The notes: generated from the letters alone by a model not told the origin. A DNA stretch of 10,390 nt from Pseudomonadota bacterium (GCA_023427945.1 JAEYZR010000218.1:1-10390); one strand, 5' to 3'. Counted from the stretch's first letter, positions 1 to 7,823 are shown. Numbers and translations: made by a program.

Positions 1-910
1 CCTCATGCTGGGCGAATGGCAGCGTAATGGCCGCATCGACGTACGCGCCTTTTATGTGCGCCGCTTCTTCCGGCTCACACCCGCGCTGGTGGTGTACGTG
101 GTCTGCTGCCTGGTCGCCATGAGTGTCGTCGGCGCCCGCATTCGCGGTGTGGAGCTGGCAGCCGTGTTTTTCTATTTCGCAAACTTCTATGAAATCTTCG
201 TGGGTTTCGGCGTGGGTGAGCCACTCTATCCCCTGGGTATCACCTGGTCCCTGGCGGTCGAGGAACACTATTACTTCGTCTACCCGCTGTTGTTCATCCT
301 GTTGGCTGCGCACACCCGCCGTTTTCTGCTCGTGCTGGTCATGGCATGCGTGTTCGCCCTGTGCTGGCGCATCTATCTCGACGTGATCGTCGGGCTGAAC
401 CCCTTGCAGGCCGACCGCATCTACAAAGGCACGGACACCCGTTACGACTCCATTCTGTACGGTGCCATTTTTGCGGTATTGCTGGAGCGCGTCCCCAAGG
501 CGCAAGCGCTGCTGGCCAGGCCTGGCGTGTTTGTCGGGGGGCTGGTGTTGCTGCTGCTCACGCTGGTGATTCGTCATCCCGTTTTCCAGGAAACGGTGCG
601 TTATTCGCTGCAAGGTGTGGCGATCATGGCCATGACGTATGTCGCCGTGTTCAGGGCAGGCTGGGTGCAGCGCGTATTGTCCAGTGCGCCACTGGTCTAC
701 ATCGGCAGAATCAGCTATTCGCTCTACCTGTATCACTGGCTCGTACTGGGACTGGTCAACCTGTATCTGGGTGAGCAACCCTATCTGGTGCGTTTCATCG
801 TGCTGGTCGTGGTCTCTATCGTCGCCTCAGATCTGTCGTATCGCTTTGTCGAGATGCCGGGCCAGCAGTGGCGAGTGAGGTTCCTGGGCTGGCTGAAAAA
901 GCCTGCATGA
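1..910 (+). CDS. Acyltransferase-3 (OafA/YrhL-like) membrane protein, 5' truncated by window edge
   Basis: Integral inner-membrane acyltransferase of the acyltransferase-3 family, which usually moves acetyl or other acyl groups onto surface sugars. About 302 residues are visible. The reading frame is open to base 2, and the first Met (base 5) sits where the family has the end of its first membrane hairpin, just before the conserved RRFFRLTPAL stretch, so I judge that Met internal. The missing N-terminus would hold the catalytic His region. Numbering from that Met, visible family marks are WSLAVEEHYYFVYP at 81-94 (the family commonly has Gln where this has His88), TDTRYDSILYG at 143-153, GRISYSLYLYHW at 234-245 and SYRFVEMPG at 278-286. 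There are many hydrophobic segments. It converges on the eps operon and is transcribed separately. A role in acylating the EPS or LPS is inferred from position only. Confidence 0.9.
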   Translation, partial: LMLGEWQRNGRIDVRAFYVRRFFRLTPALVVYVVCCLVAMSVVGARIRGVELAAVFFYFANFYEIFVGFGVGEPLYPLGITWSLAVEEHYYFVYPLLFILLAAHTRRFLLVLVMACVFALCWRIYLDVIVGLNPLQADRIYKGTDTRYDSILYGAIFAVLLERVPKAQALLARPGVFVGGLVLLLLTLVIRHPVFQETVRYSLQGVAIMAMTYVAVFRAGWVQRVLSSAPLVYIGRISYSLYLYHWLVLGLVNLYLGEQPYLVRFIVLVVVSIVASDLSYRFVEMPGQQWRVRFLGWLKKPA

Positions 911-912
911 AG

Positions 913-945
913 GAACGGGCGCTTTGCGCCCGTCGTCGCCCGTTC
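913..945. terminator. Three-armed inverted repeat between convergent genes, probable bidirectional terminator
   Basis: Arm A (913-921, GAACGGGCG) can pair perfectly over 9 bp with arm C (937-945, CGCCCGTTC). The segment 915-922 can instead pair, except for its first base, with arm B (926-933, GCGCCCGT) around a 3-base loop (923-925). The two foldings exclude each other. Arm C overlaps the stop codon of epsL. On the minus-strand transcript the inner hairpin is followed by a weak pyrimidine run (TTCCTT); on the plus strand no T-tract follows. The site is well placed to end both transcripts, but without a strong U-tract intrinsic termination is only probable. It fills essentially all of the 33-bp intergenic gap. 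Confidence 0.6.
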
Positions 946-2251
946 AGTTGTCGCAATAAGACGCTTCGACGTATTTGGGTGGCTCGCACTCCGGGTTCCA
1001 GAGCAGGCGCGCCGCACGACCATTGTTGTCGAAAGAGAACACCACCCCCAGGCGGGCCACGTTCTGGCGATAGCTCGAGCTTTCATCACGACCGTTCGTG
1101 CGATCGTGATAGGCATCCATCACGACCAGCATATTGTCCCGCGCGGCCCATTCCATGCGTAGGCCGCCGCGATACAGCCGGGCGCTGTTGCCTACGGCAC
1201 CGGCGATCGGAGTGTCCTTCTGATTCTCGGCCACCATATTGAGAGACAGTCTGGTCTTGTCGGTCATCTTGTAGCGTACCGAGCCGCGCACACCGGTCAC
1301 GGTCGAATAAAGCGTGGTGGGGCTGTCGTCGTTGGCATAGGGGCGTCGCCACATGTTCAGATCGAAGCGCGTCTTCGCCGAATAGTCCCAACCCGCCTTT
1401 AAATCCAGCGTCAGCAGCCGTTCGTCGCGTTCCGACAGTTTGCTGTAGTCCCGTTGAAGATAGCCTACCCGTGCGCCGAAAGTCGTTTTGGCGCTGTAGT
1501 CCCATTGTCCGCCGATGAACACTTCCCGGTCACGATAGCGGTTGTCGATCAGATCGGTCCAGAATGGCGTGCGGTCGCGATAATAGACGTTTGCCTGGCG
1601 AATGCCGCCACGCAGGAAGGAGTTGCCCTGGCCGGAGTAGACAAAGGCGGCCTGCCAGCCATCTTCATTGCGGTTGTACAGCGTGCGGTTATCCGGTAAT
1701 TCGTAATCCACCTTTGCCTGGCTCAGGGTGATGATAGGCAATTCCAGATTCTCGGTGATACGCATGCCCGCCTGCACGCTCAAGCCATCGGTCTGCACCA
1801 TGTCCCGATTGGGAAATGTGCGATTCAGATAGTTGTACAGGCGATCGTCATACATGTAGTCCACACGACCATTGAACAGATCACCCGCATGCCAGCGCAA
1901 GGTTGCGTCCAGGCGTTTGGCCTGATGGTCCAGTTGATGGTAGTGGGAATAATTGGCGTCATTCACCGTCCCCGACACGTCCAGGCGGGTGCGTTCCGAT
2001 AGTAGCGGAATGATGGCCGCCGCCCGCACGCCATTGACCAGCACCACATCACTCTCGCGTGAAGGCCTGTCCGCGCGTGAGAAACGGAAGGGATTGCTCT
2101 GGTATTGGGGATAGGTCTGCGCCTGGAAGCTGTATTCGATAGCCTCCGGAAACTGCGTGCCATGCGCCAGACCCATGCCGCCAAGGGCGCACAGAACGGC
2201 CAAGCGGGTGAGGGGCGTGCGTGATGTGCCTGGCATCGGGTGGGCACTCAT
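944..2251 (-). CDS. epsL: EpsL-type outer-membrane beta-barrel of exopolysaccharide operon
   Basis: A 435-residue exported protein, read as an outer-membrane beta-barrel for EPS secretion. Residues 1-31 look like a signal peptide: Arg-containing start, hydrophobic LAVLCALGGMGLA, then a likely cut after AHG31. The mature part is rich in alternating aromatic and polar strands with Tyr/Trp/Arg and short turns, as in porin-like barrels. WDYSAKT occurs twice, at 250-256 and 288-294. Overall it resembles EpsL, a family found in betaproteobacterial EPS operons. The last apparent strand ends VVFSF (about 403-407), followed by a tail with Cys422 and Cys433. The start at 2251 overlaps the hydrolase stop by 4 bp (ATGA) and has a strong Shine-Dalgarno; Met6 is a possible alternative. 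Secretion-pore function is inferred from family and context, not shown by motifs. Confidence 0.8.
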   Translation of the reverse strand: MSAHPMPGTSRTPLTRLAVLCALGGMGLAHGTQFPEAIEYSFQAQTYPQYQSNPFRFSRADRPSRESDVVLVNGVRAAAIIPLLSERTRLDVSGTVNDANYSHYHQLDHQAKRLDATLRWHAGDLFNGRVDYMYDDRLYNYLNRTFPNRDMVQTDGLSVQAGMRITENLELPIITLSQAKVDYELPDNRTLYNRNEDGWQAAFVYSGQGNSFLRGGIRQANVYYRDRTPFWTDLIDNRYRDREVFIGGQWDYSAKTTFGARVGYLQRDYSKLSERDERLLTLDLKAGWDYSAKTRFDLNMWRRPYANDDSPTTLYSTVTGVRGSVRYKMTDKTRLSLNMVAENQKDTPIAGAVGNSARLYRGGLRMEWAARDNMLVVMDAYHDRTNGRDESSSYRQNVARLGVVFSFDNNGRAARLLWNPECEPPKYVEASYCDN

Positions 2252-4320
2252 TTCACACCCCCTCGGTCGCCTGCGACGACTTCATACCAGGGGCTGAGTC
2301 GACCCTGGGCCGCATCCAGCCGAATCTGCAGTACGCCATCCTGCCAGGAGACGGCGCTGGCCTCTAGCGCATCCCCTCGCTTTCCCCGCGTATCCAGCGG
2401 GTACACGCTCCAGTGCTGATCCGCCGTCGTGCGCAAGGTCAGGATGGCTGGTGCATATTCGAGCCACATGGGGCCGGTGGCATCACGCGGACCTGCCGGT
2501 GCCGGCGCGCTTGATTCGTCGGGGGCAAGACGGGTGTACTGGCCAGATTGCGTGAGCGCCTTGGGCCGCAGCGGATGACTGCCCGGTTCGGAACCCCTCG
2601 TGCCGGCCACGTGGGTGATCAACAAATGCCGCGCCGCCGACAGCGCCTGCGTGTCCAACGCGCTGACCAGCGTGGTGGCATAGCCGCGAGCCGAAGCGTC
2701 CAGAGTCAGGGTGAGCGGGCCGGCATAGTACGTCTTGTTTTTGTCCTGGCGCCCCATGATGCCTGCCATCAAAGGCGTATCCAGCGCGAACAGGTCATTG
2801 GACTTGCCGTTCTCGAACGCCCAGTCGTAGGGCACCCAGGTGGGCGTGCCCGTGCGAAAGAGCACGGCCGATTGTCCGGTCAACGCAAGCTTGGCTGGAT
2901 CCCCGCTCAAGGTGAAACTGTCGGCAGCGGTGTTCCACACCTTGCCGTCCGCATAATCGAAGAAGTACAGCGCATCCCAATCTCCGGCCAGCGCCGTGGC
3001 TGCCACGACTGGCTGGATGGCCGCACCCTGCTGGTTGGGATAGGCCATGTTGTATTCGCTCATCGCCCAGGGGCGGTTCGGATCGCGGCGCTCGAATGAG
3101 ACGCGCAGTTTGTTCATGTCGGCACGCGTGAGGTCGTTGTTGCGAAACACCCAATCGGTGCGTGACCACGGCTGGTTCGGAAAGAGATAATGATCGACGT
3201 AGAAATGCTCGTCCAGATAATCCATGTCGGCGTGTGACTGCACGTACGCCTCTCCGCCATAGCCCATTTGTGTCCCGGTCACCGGGACCGACCAGCCGGC
3301 CGCGCGTTGAACCACCGCTCTAAGTTCGTTCAGATATTCCCGGTCCATATCGCGCAGGAACTCGGCAAAGGTTTCGCCGCGCACGGCCATGACTGCGGTG
3401 AACTGCAGGTCCGCATAAGCGTCGCTGATATGCGGCTCGCGTTTGCGCAGCCAGGCGCGCCATTTCAGGCCAAGTGCTTCTCGCCAGGGGCGGGTCAGTG
3501 ATGCGTTCAACCGGCCTCGCTCATAACTGTAGAGCAAGGAGGATTCGTTGTTGATCTCCACCATCGCAAGGACGGGATTGTTGGCCAGGCCCAGGCGAGC
3601 GATCAACTCCCGCGCATACTGGGCCTGCAGCGCCCGCATCCTGGGATGGAAGATATGCAAGGGCGCGGTTTCGCCGCTGGGGGGCAGGGCGGGAACGTGG
3701 TCTGCCGTGCTGCGAAAGGGGTAGCCCACGCGCAGGTTCAGATCGACATAGATGCCTTCTTCGGCCAAGGCGCCAATGAAGTTCTTGAGCCGGTTCACGG
3801 CCTGCGTGTTGAAGCTCGGAAACGGGCCGTCGGTCAAAATGCTTTCCGGCGTGGCAGCCTGGCCGGGCTTGGTGTCCATGTGATGCAGCCTGACCGCATT
3901 GAAACCCAGGGTGCGCAATCGACGTGCGATCACCGGCGCCTGATCCTGCGCAGGAAAATTGGCGGCAAAGCTCAGGTTGATGCCATAGACCTTCAGGCGT
4001 TCGCCATTTGGCGCGGCATCGGTACCTGTTCCCACACGAACGAAATGCGGCCCCGAACGCACGATCCGGTCACCTTCGCCCAGTGCGCGCTGGGGCAGTC
4101 GCGGCGAGACATCGGGGGCACCGCCAAAGTCGGGGTCGATATCGAAGGGATAGAAGAGCAGGGATGTCTCGCCGGCGGGAGCGACCAGCGTGGTGGGCGG
4201 AGCAGCGGGTGTGCCCGCGGCACGCGCGACTGCGCCCGTATCGGCGATCGCATTCGACCCGATCAGCGGCAGACATGCTGCCCATGTGCCCAGCGCACGA
4301 CGCAAGTCAGGCCACATCAT
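2248..4320 (-). CDS. Exported GH5-like (clan GH-A) glycoside hydrolase of the EPS operon
   Basis: A 690-residue protein with a Sec signal peptide (RR, hydrophobic stretch, probable cut after AIA26), so it should act in the periplasm or beyond. Residues about 105-460 look like a GH5-type TIM barrel: VYGINLSF at 111-118, LGFNAVRLHHMD at 138-149 (Arg144), the NE acid/base motif at Asn258-Glu259 after VEIN, HFY at 372-374, and the probable nucleophile Glu422 in AMSEYN. GDWDALYFFDYADG at 446-459 would be strand 8. About 230 residues follow, probably beta-sandwich. Both catalytic Glu appear present, so it is likely active. The substrate is unknown; the natural guess is the EPS made by this operon, for trimming or clearing the periplasm. 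It overlaps by 4 bp (ATGA) with both the upstream polymerase and downstream epsL. Exact GH family is not certain. Confidence 0.82.
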   Translation of the reverse strand: MMWPDLRRALGTWAACLPLIGSNAIADTGAVARAAGTPAAPPTTLVAPAGETSLLFYPFDIDPDFGGAPDVSPRLPQRALGEGDRIVRSGPHFVRVGTGTDAAPNGERLKVYGINLSFAANFPAQDQAPVIARRLRTLGFNAVRLHHMDTKPGQAATPESILTDGPFPSFNTQAVNRLKNFIGALAEEGIYVDLNLRVGYPFRSTADHVPALPPSGETAPLHIFHPRMRALQAQYARELIARLGLANNPVLAMVEINNESSLLYSYERGRLNASLTRPWREALGLKWRAWLRKREPHISDAYADLQFTAVMAVRGETFAEFLRDMDREYLNELRAVVQRAAGWSVPVTGTQMGYGGEAYVQSHADMDYLDEHFYVDHYLFPNQPWSRTDWVFRNNDLTRADMNKLRVSFERRDPNRPWAMSEYNMAYPNQQGAAIQPVVAATALAGDWDALYFFDYADGKVWNTAADSFTLSGDPAKLALTGQSAVLFRTGTPTWVPYDWAFENGKSNDLFALDTPLMAGIMGRQDKNKTYYAGPLTLTLDASARGYATTLVSALDTQALSAARHLLITHVAGTRGSEPGSHPLRPKALTQSGQYTRLAPDESSAPAPAGPRDATGPMWLEYAPAILTLRTTADQHWSVYPLDTRGKRGDALEASAVSWQDGVLQIRLDAAQGRLSPWYEVVAGDRGGVK
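2258..2264 (-). promoter_or_regulatory. Shine-Dalgarno of epsL
   Basis: The minus strand reads GAGGGGG, 6 bases (TGTGAA) before the ATG at 2251. It lies inside the last codons of the glycoside hydrolase gene. It supports this start and suggests ribosomes terminating on the hydrolase re-initiate on the barrel gene. Confidence 0.65.
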
Positions 4321-5654
4321 GCCGGTACCGCCGAAAAGGAAAGCCGTCTTTCATCGCGCCGGTAACGCGCCAGGCTCATGGAGGCGTCCACCAGCAGGTA
4401 GATGAACAACAGGTTCTGTGCCACCACGCCACGCAGCAAACCCGATTCAGAAAAATTACTGATCAGCAAAAACAGCAGCAACGTCCAGTGCAGCAGGGCG
4501 CGATCACGATCAAAGCGCAACAAGCGTCCCAGCGTGATCATATAGGTCACCAACATGCCTATGAACAGGCCCAGTCCGACAAAGCCGATCTCGTTGATCA
4601 AATCCAGATAGCCATTGTGGGCCTGGAAGATGTTGTGCCAGCCTTCCAGGTGATGCGTCACGACATCCGAGGGACTTCCCGGCCCGGCCCAGAACGAGCC
4701 GTAGCCTATGCCCAGGATCGGATGGTGGGTGATCTCCTGGATGACCAGGACCCAGATCACATTGCGGCCAGTCAAGTCGCTGCTCTTGCCCGTCAGCGCA
4801 CCGACGATGCTGAACATTTCTTCCCACGTGGGCAGACGTCCCATGATCACGTAAAACGCATGCAGGGCCAGCACCACGACAACCGAGACGACCAGCGCGA
4901 TGCGGGAATAGAGGAAGTCGCCACGCGGCACCCGCTTGCGCAACATGATCAGGATCATCATGCCCATCATGGCGGTCAGCAGTGCGGTACTGCTTTTGGC
5001 CATCACCAGGATAAAAAGGGAAAACAGCAGCCCGACCACACGTACCTTGACGGGCAGGTACATGCGCGTAAAGCCCGACACCCATAGCAGCACGCTGATG
5101 GCTGCCACCATGCCCAGCGTGTTCTTGTGCTGGGTAATGCCGCGCCAGGCATTGCCCAGCAGGGGGTCGACCCCGATGCGAGGCGCCAGCACGCTGACCA
5201 CGAACGACAGCGCCATGATCACGAGCATGGTGATGCCCACCAGGCGACGCCAGTCCATTCTGTGAGGCAGGCGGTCATGCACGACGATGGCCAGTATGGT
5301 CAGCCCGGCCAACTGGATGGACTTCTTCAGCGCTGTCACTGGCAAAGGAGACCACAGCACGCTGGCAAAGCAGAACACCACCATCGCGATCAGAAACGGA
5401 TTGAGTTCGCGCACCCGCAACCAGATGGTGTCGAAGCGGCGCAGCAGCAAAATACCGCTGGCCAGAAACAGCGATCCCCATTGCAACTGGAACATCAGCG
5501 ACCCTTCGACCGAGACCGTCGTGGTGCCGTAGTTGTCCCAGGAAAAGTTCACAGGCAAAAGCGAGAACGCAAGACTTGCCGCCACCATCGTATAGACGGC
5601 GGCGCGCTCCCAGAAGGGCAGGGGGGCCTCAGCCGGACTGTTTGCCGTATTCAT
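4317..5654 (-). CDS. wzy: Wzy-type polymerase / O-antigen-ligase-family membrane protein
   Basis: A 445-residue polytopic inner-membrane protein of the O-antigen ligase/polymerase superfamily. It probably joins undecaprenyl-linked repeat units on the periplasmic side. It has about ten or more hydrophobic segments and the Wzy_C signatures: WRGITQHKNTLG at 170-181, KSSTALL at 220-226, LTGRNVIW at 294-301, PILGIGYGSFW at 312-322 and AHNGYLDLINEIGFVG at 345-360. The frame is open to 5822, but the extra 56 residues (Trp/Cys-rich) overlap deeply with the glycosyltransferase. The start at 5654 (MNTANSPAEA) gives a normal N-terminus and a 26-bp overlap with that gene; no strong Shine-Dalgarno precedes it, so coupling is likely. 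Polymerase rather than LPS ligase is inferred from the EPS operon context. Confidence 0.88.
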   Translation of the reverse strand: MNTANSPAEAPLPFWERAAVYTMVAASLAFSLLPVNFSWDNYGTTTVSVEGSLMFQLQWGSLFLASGILLLRRFDTIWLRVRELNPFLIAMVVFCFASVLWSPLPVTALKKSIQLAGLTILAIVVHDRLPHRMDWRRLVGITMLVIMALSFVVSVLAPRIGVDPLLGNAWRGITQHKNTLGMVAAISVLLWVSGFTRMYLPVKVRVVGLLFSLFILVMAKSSTALLTAMMGMMILIMLRKRVPRGDFLYSRIALVVSVVVVLALHAFYVIMGRLPTWEEMFSIVGALTGKSSDLTGRNVIWVLVIQEITHHPILGIGYGSFWAGPGSPSDVVTHHLEGWHNIFQAHNGYLDLINEIGFVGLGLFIGMLVTYMITLGRLLRFDRDRALLHWTLLLFLLISNFSESGLLRGVVAQNLLFIYLLVDASMSLARYRRDERRLSFSAVPA

Positions 5655-6549
5655 GGTAACGGTGTCCGACCAGGACACTGAGTTTTCCGATCTGGGCCAT
5701 CGCCACTCGCCACCAACGCACGGAGCGCGCTCGCGACACGGGCAACAGCACCAGTCCCAATGCCATGGCAATGAACAACTGGACGACGGCGCGCGCCAGC
5801 AGCGCGACGATACCCAGCGCACCCCTCACGCCATCAGCCGCCTGCCACTCGGAGCGCAAGTAGGTCTGGCCCACCCGATAGGAGCGACGCAGCAGCCATT
5901 TCAAGGTGGCCCGATCAGCCGGAACTTCCTCGAACACTTCGGCCTCGTCGCACCAGACAAACCGTGCGCCCGTGGCGGCCAGTGTTCGAAACAGGCGCGT
6001 GTCTTCACCGCCCGTGTTGCCGAACGAGAGATCGAAAGGGCCGGGCAGTGGCGCAAGCAGACTGCGCGCCAGCAGCACGTTGCCGGTACGTGCCTCGTTC
6101 ACCGGCACCGTATCGCCCGTTGCGAAGCGCTGTCGCTCGAAATAGCGGCCCGCGATCATCCAGGCGGGGGTGTCGGGTAGATAGGTGGCCACCACTGGCG
6201 CAAACACCACGTCAGCACCCGTCGCGGCCTTGGTGTCGATCAAGGCCTGCAACCACTGGGCAGAGGGCGTCTCGTCGTCGTCGATGAACGCGAGCAATGT
6301 GCCAGTGGCCAACCCCAGAACGGCGTTGCGCGCCATCGCGATGTTGGGCTGGGGCACATGTACCCATTTCAAGGGCAGCCCAAGGGTTTCGGCATGCTTG
6401 AGTAAAACTGCCTCGGCACTGTGCGCCGGATCGTTGTCGGCCACGACGATTTCGCATGTCCGTCCCAACGCCTGCTGTGCCAGCAGCGGCAGCAGCCTGT
6501 CGAGCAGGGCGGGGCGGCGATAGGTGCAGATGCAGATGCTGATGTCCAT
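5629..6549 (-). CDS. GT2-family glycosyltransferase with C-terminal hydrophobic region
   Basis: A 306-residue GT-A fold, family 2 inverting glycosyltransferase. It likely adds one sugar to the lipid-linked EPS repeat on the cytoplasmic face. The nucleotide-sugar binding start is ISICICTYRRP (3-13), with VADND at 36-40. The metal-binding DxD-type motif is FIDDDE at 88-93, and GGED at 180-183 is the usual acceptor/base region. Residues about 246-270 are hydrophobic and may anchor the protein. The sugar donor cannot be told. The frame extends 30 codons upstream to 6639, but those residues lie within the flippase gene and do not fit the family; MDISICICTY is the normal family start. It begins 5 bp after the flippase stop and overlaps the polymerase start by 26 bp. 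Confidence 0.92.
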   Translation of the reverse strand: MDISICICTYRRPALLDRLLPLLAQQALGRTCEIVVADNDPAHSAEAVLLKHAETLGLPLKWVHVPQPNIAMARNAVLGLATGTLLAFIDDDETPSAQWLQALIDTKAATGADVVFAPVVATYLPDTPAWMIAGRYFERQRFATGDTVPVNEARTGNVLLARSLLAPLPGPFDLSFGNTGGEDTRLFRTLAATGARFVWCDEAEVFEEVPADRATLKWLLRRSYRVGQTYLRSEWQAADGVRGALGIVALLARAVVQLFIAMALGLVLLPVSRARSVRWWRVAMAQIGKLSVLVGHRYHEYGKQSG

Positions 6550-6554
6550 AGTCT

Positions 6555-7823
6555 TCAGGCTCGCTTCATTCGTCGCAGTTGCTGTACGCGCCACCATCCG
6601 ATGACCATGTTGGTCCCTTCGACGATGATCAGCGCCCACACGGCGCCGGCGGCGCCCAGTCGTGGAATCAAGAGGGCGGCACCCGCCATCATCAGGAACA
6701 GCGCTATCAGGCTTTGCGAGAACAGGAAGCGATACTCGCCCAGGCTGCTCAGCCAGGTCGTGCTTACCCAGCGCACCACGTTAAACGCGAAATACAGCCC
6801 CCACAGGCTCAGAAGCGGCCCCACATCGTGGTACTGGGGCCCCAGCACATACCGCTGCAGCAGCGGAAACGCCAGCAGCAGGACGCCTACGTAACCCAGG
6901 GTCAACACTTCCAGTCCCAGCGACGACCCCCAGGCCATGCGCGTGAGCTCGCGTTCGCGTCCCTCGGATGCCCACCGCGAGATGACCGGGCGTGCAACCC
7001 TTCCCCAGGCTACAGTCAGAAGCGCCACGGGCATGAGCAGCAGTCTTGCGGCATTCAGGTCGGCCGCAGCGGTCACGCCAAGAAATGCCGCAGCCAGATA
7101 AAGATAACTATAGCTTGCCACCCATGCGACCATGCCACCGGGCAACGCCCATCGGCCGGTCGACCAGATGGCGGCAATCGCGCTGCGATAGGCTGCCTGA
7201 TCGTGCGCGAGCTTCTGCCTGGCCAACGCACCATCGGCAGCCACCCCCGTCAGGTTTGCCAGCGCCAGAGCTGTCAGCACAGCAGGGACGGTCAGGCCGT
7301 CCAGAGGAATCAGCACGCCCACGGCGATGGCCAATGCCACGCAATACAGGCCATCGAGCCGCACGACACGTACAGGGGCGCCTTCAATGAAACGCACCGT
7401 GCGTCGATACTCCCGCCAGGATGTGCTGTAGAGATAAAAAGCGAATGCCAGTCCAGCAAGTATTGGCGACGCGTGAGGCATGGACAGCCCCACGATGATC
7501 GCCGCACCCGTTCCGAAAATGATCGACAGCACCAGCGCGCAGCGCCGCTGGAAGCGATGCAGATGGGCAATCATCCGTGCGCGGGCCTCGCCATCCAGCG
7601 AGGGTGCCAGGGTAGTCAGCGGATTGCTGATCACCGACTCCAGCACACTGATGAAAAAGAGGCCGACGGTGTAGAGCTGCGCGTACAGCCCATAGGTTTC
7701 CTTGGTCGCCAGGCGGATCAGAACCAGGCCCAGGGCAAAGTTCAGCGCACTCAGCAAACTCTGGTCGACGAGCGACAGAACGGACTGATGCAGCAGGCGG
7801 CCAGGTGGCTTTGCGGTGGACAT
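6555..7823 (-). CDS. wzx: Wzx-type polysaccharide flippase (MOP/PST superfamily)
   Basis: A 422-residue polytopic membrane protein, the normal size for Wzx-like flippases with 12-14 membrane segments. It would move the undecaprenyl-linked repeat unit from the cytoplasmic to the periplasmic leaflet. The N-terminus (SVLSLVDQSLLSALNFALG, then LATKETYGLYAQLYTVG at 38-54) is typical of the family, as are the segment around 255-285 (NAARLLLMPVALL, VARPVISRW) and the late helices to about 410. No catalytic motif is expected. The start at 7823 is chosen because an AGGA Shine-Dalgarno lies 8 bases before it; the 34 extra codons up to 7925 lie inside the ATPase gene and read as non-protein-like. It follows the ATPase gene by 10 bp. 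Confidence 0.88.
   Translation of the reverse strand: MSTAKPPGRLLHQSVLSLVDQSLLSALNFALGLVLIRLATKETYGLYAQLYTVGLFFISVLESVISNPLTTLAPSLDGEARARMIAHLHRFQRRCALVLSIIFGTGAAIIVGLSMPHASPILAGLAFAFYLYSTSWREYRRTVRFIEGAPVRVVRLDGLYCVALAIAVGVLIPLDGLTVPAVLTALALANLTGVAADGALARQKLAHDQAAYRSAIAAIWSTGRWALPGGMVAWVASYSYLYLAAAFLGVTAAADLNAARLLLMPVALLTVAWGRVARPVISRWASEGRERELTRMAWGSSLGLEVLTLGYVGVLLLAFPLLQRYVLGPQYHDVGPLLSLWGLYFAFNVVRWVSTTWLSSLGEYRFLFSQSLIALFLMMAGAALLIPRLGAAGAVWALIIVEGTNMVIGWWRVQQLRRMKRA

Noticed and set aside
911..943. Small gene, RNA gene or attachment site in the only intergenic gap
   Set aside because: The 33-bp gap is filled by the inverted repeat; there is no room for a gene and no sign of a mobile element boundary anywhere in the window.
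1376..1503. Possible duplication within epsL from the repeated WDYSAKT
   Set aside because: The two DNA copies differ at many positions and the similarity does not extend beyond a few residues, so this looks like a recurring strand-turn pattern of the barrel rather than a recent duplication.
4008..5087. 359-codon open frame on the plus strand opposite the hydrolase and polymerase genes
   Set aside because: It spans the junction of two well-supported minus-strand genes, has a low-complexity His/Gln/Asp-rich product and no recognisable family.
5655..5822. 56-codon N-terminal extension of the polymerase
   Set aside because: The translated stretch is Trp/Cys/Arg-rich, lies wholly inside the glycosyltransferase gene, and is unlike the family N-terminus that begins at 5654.
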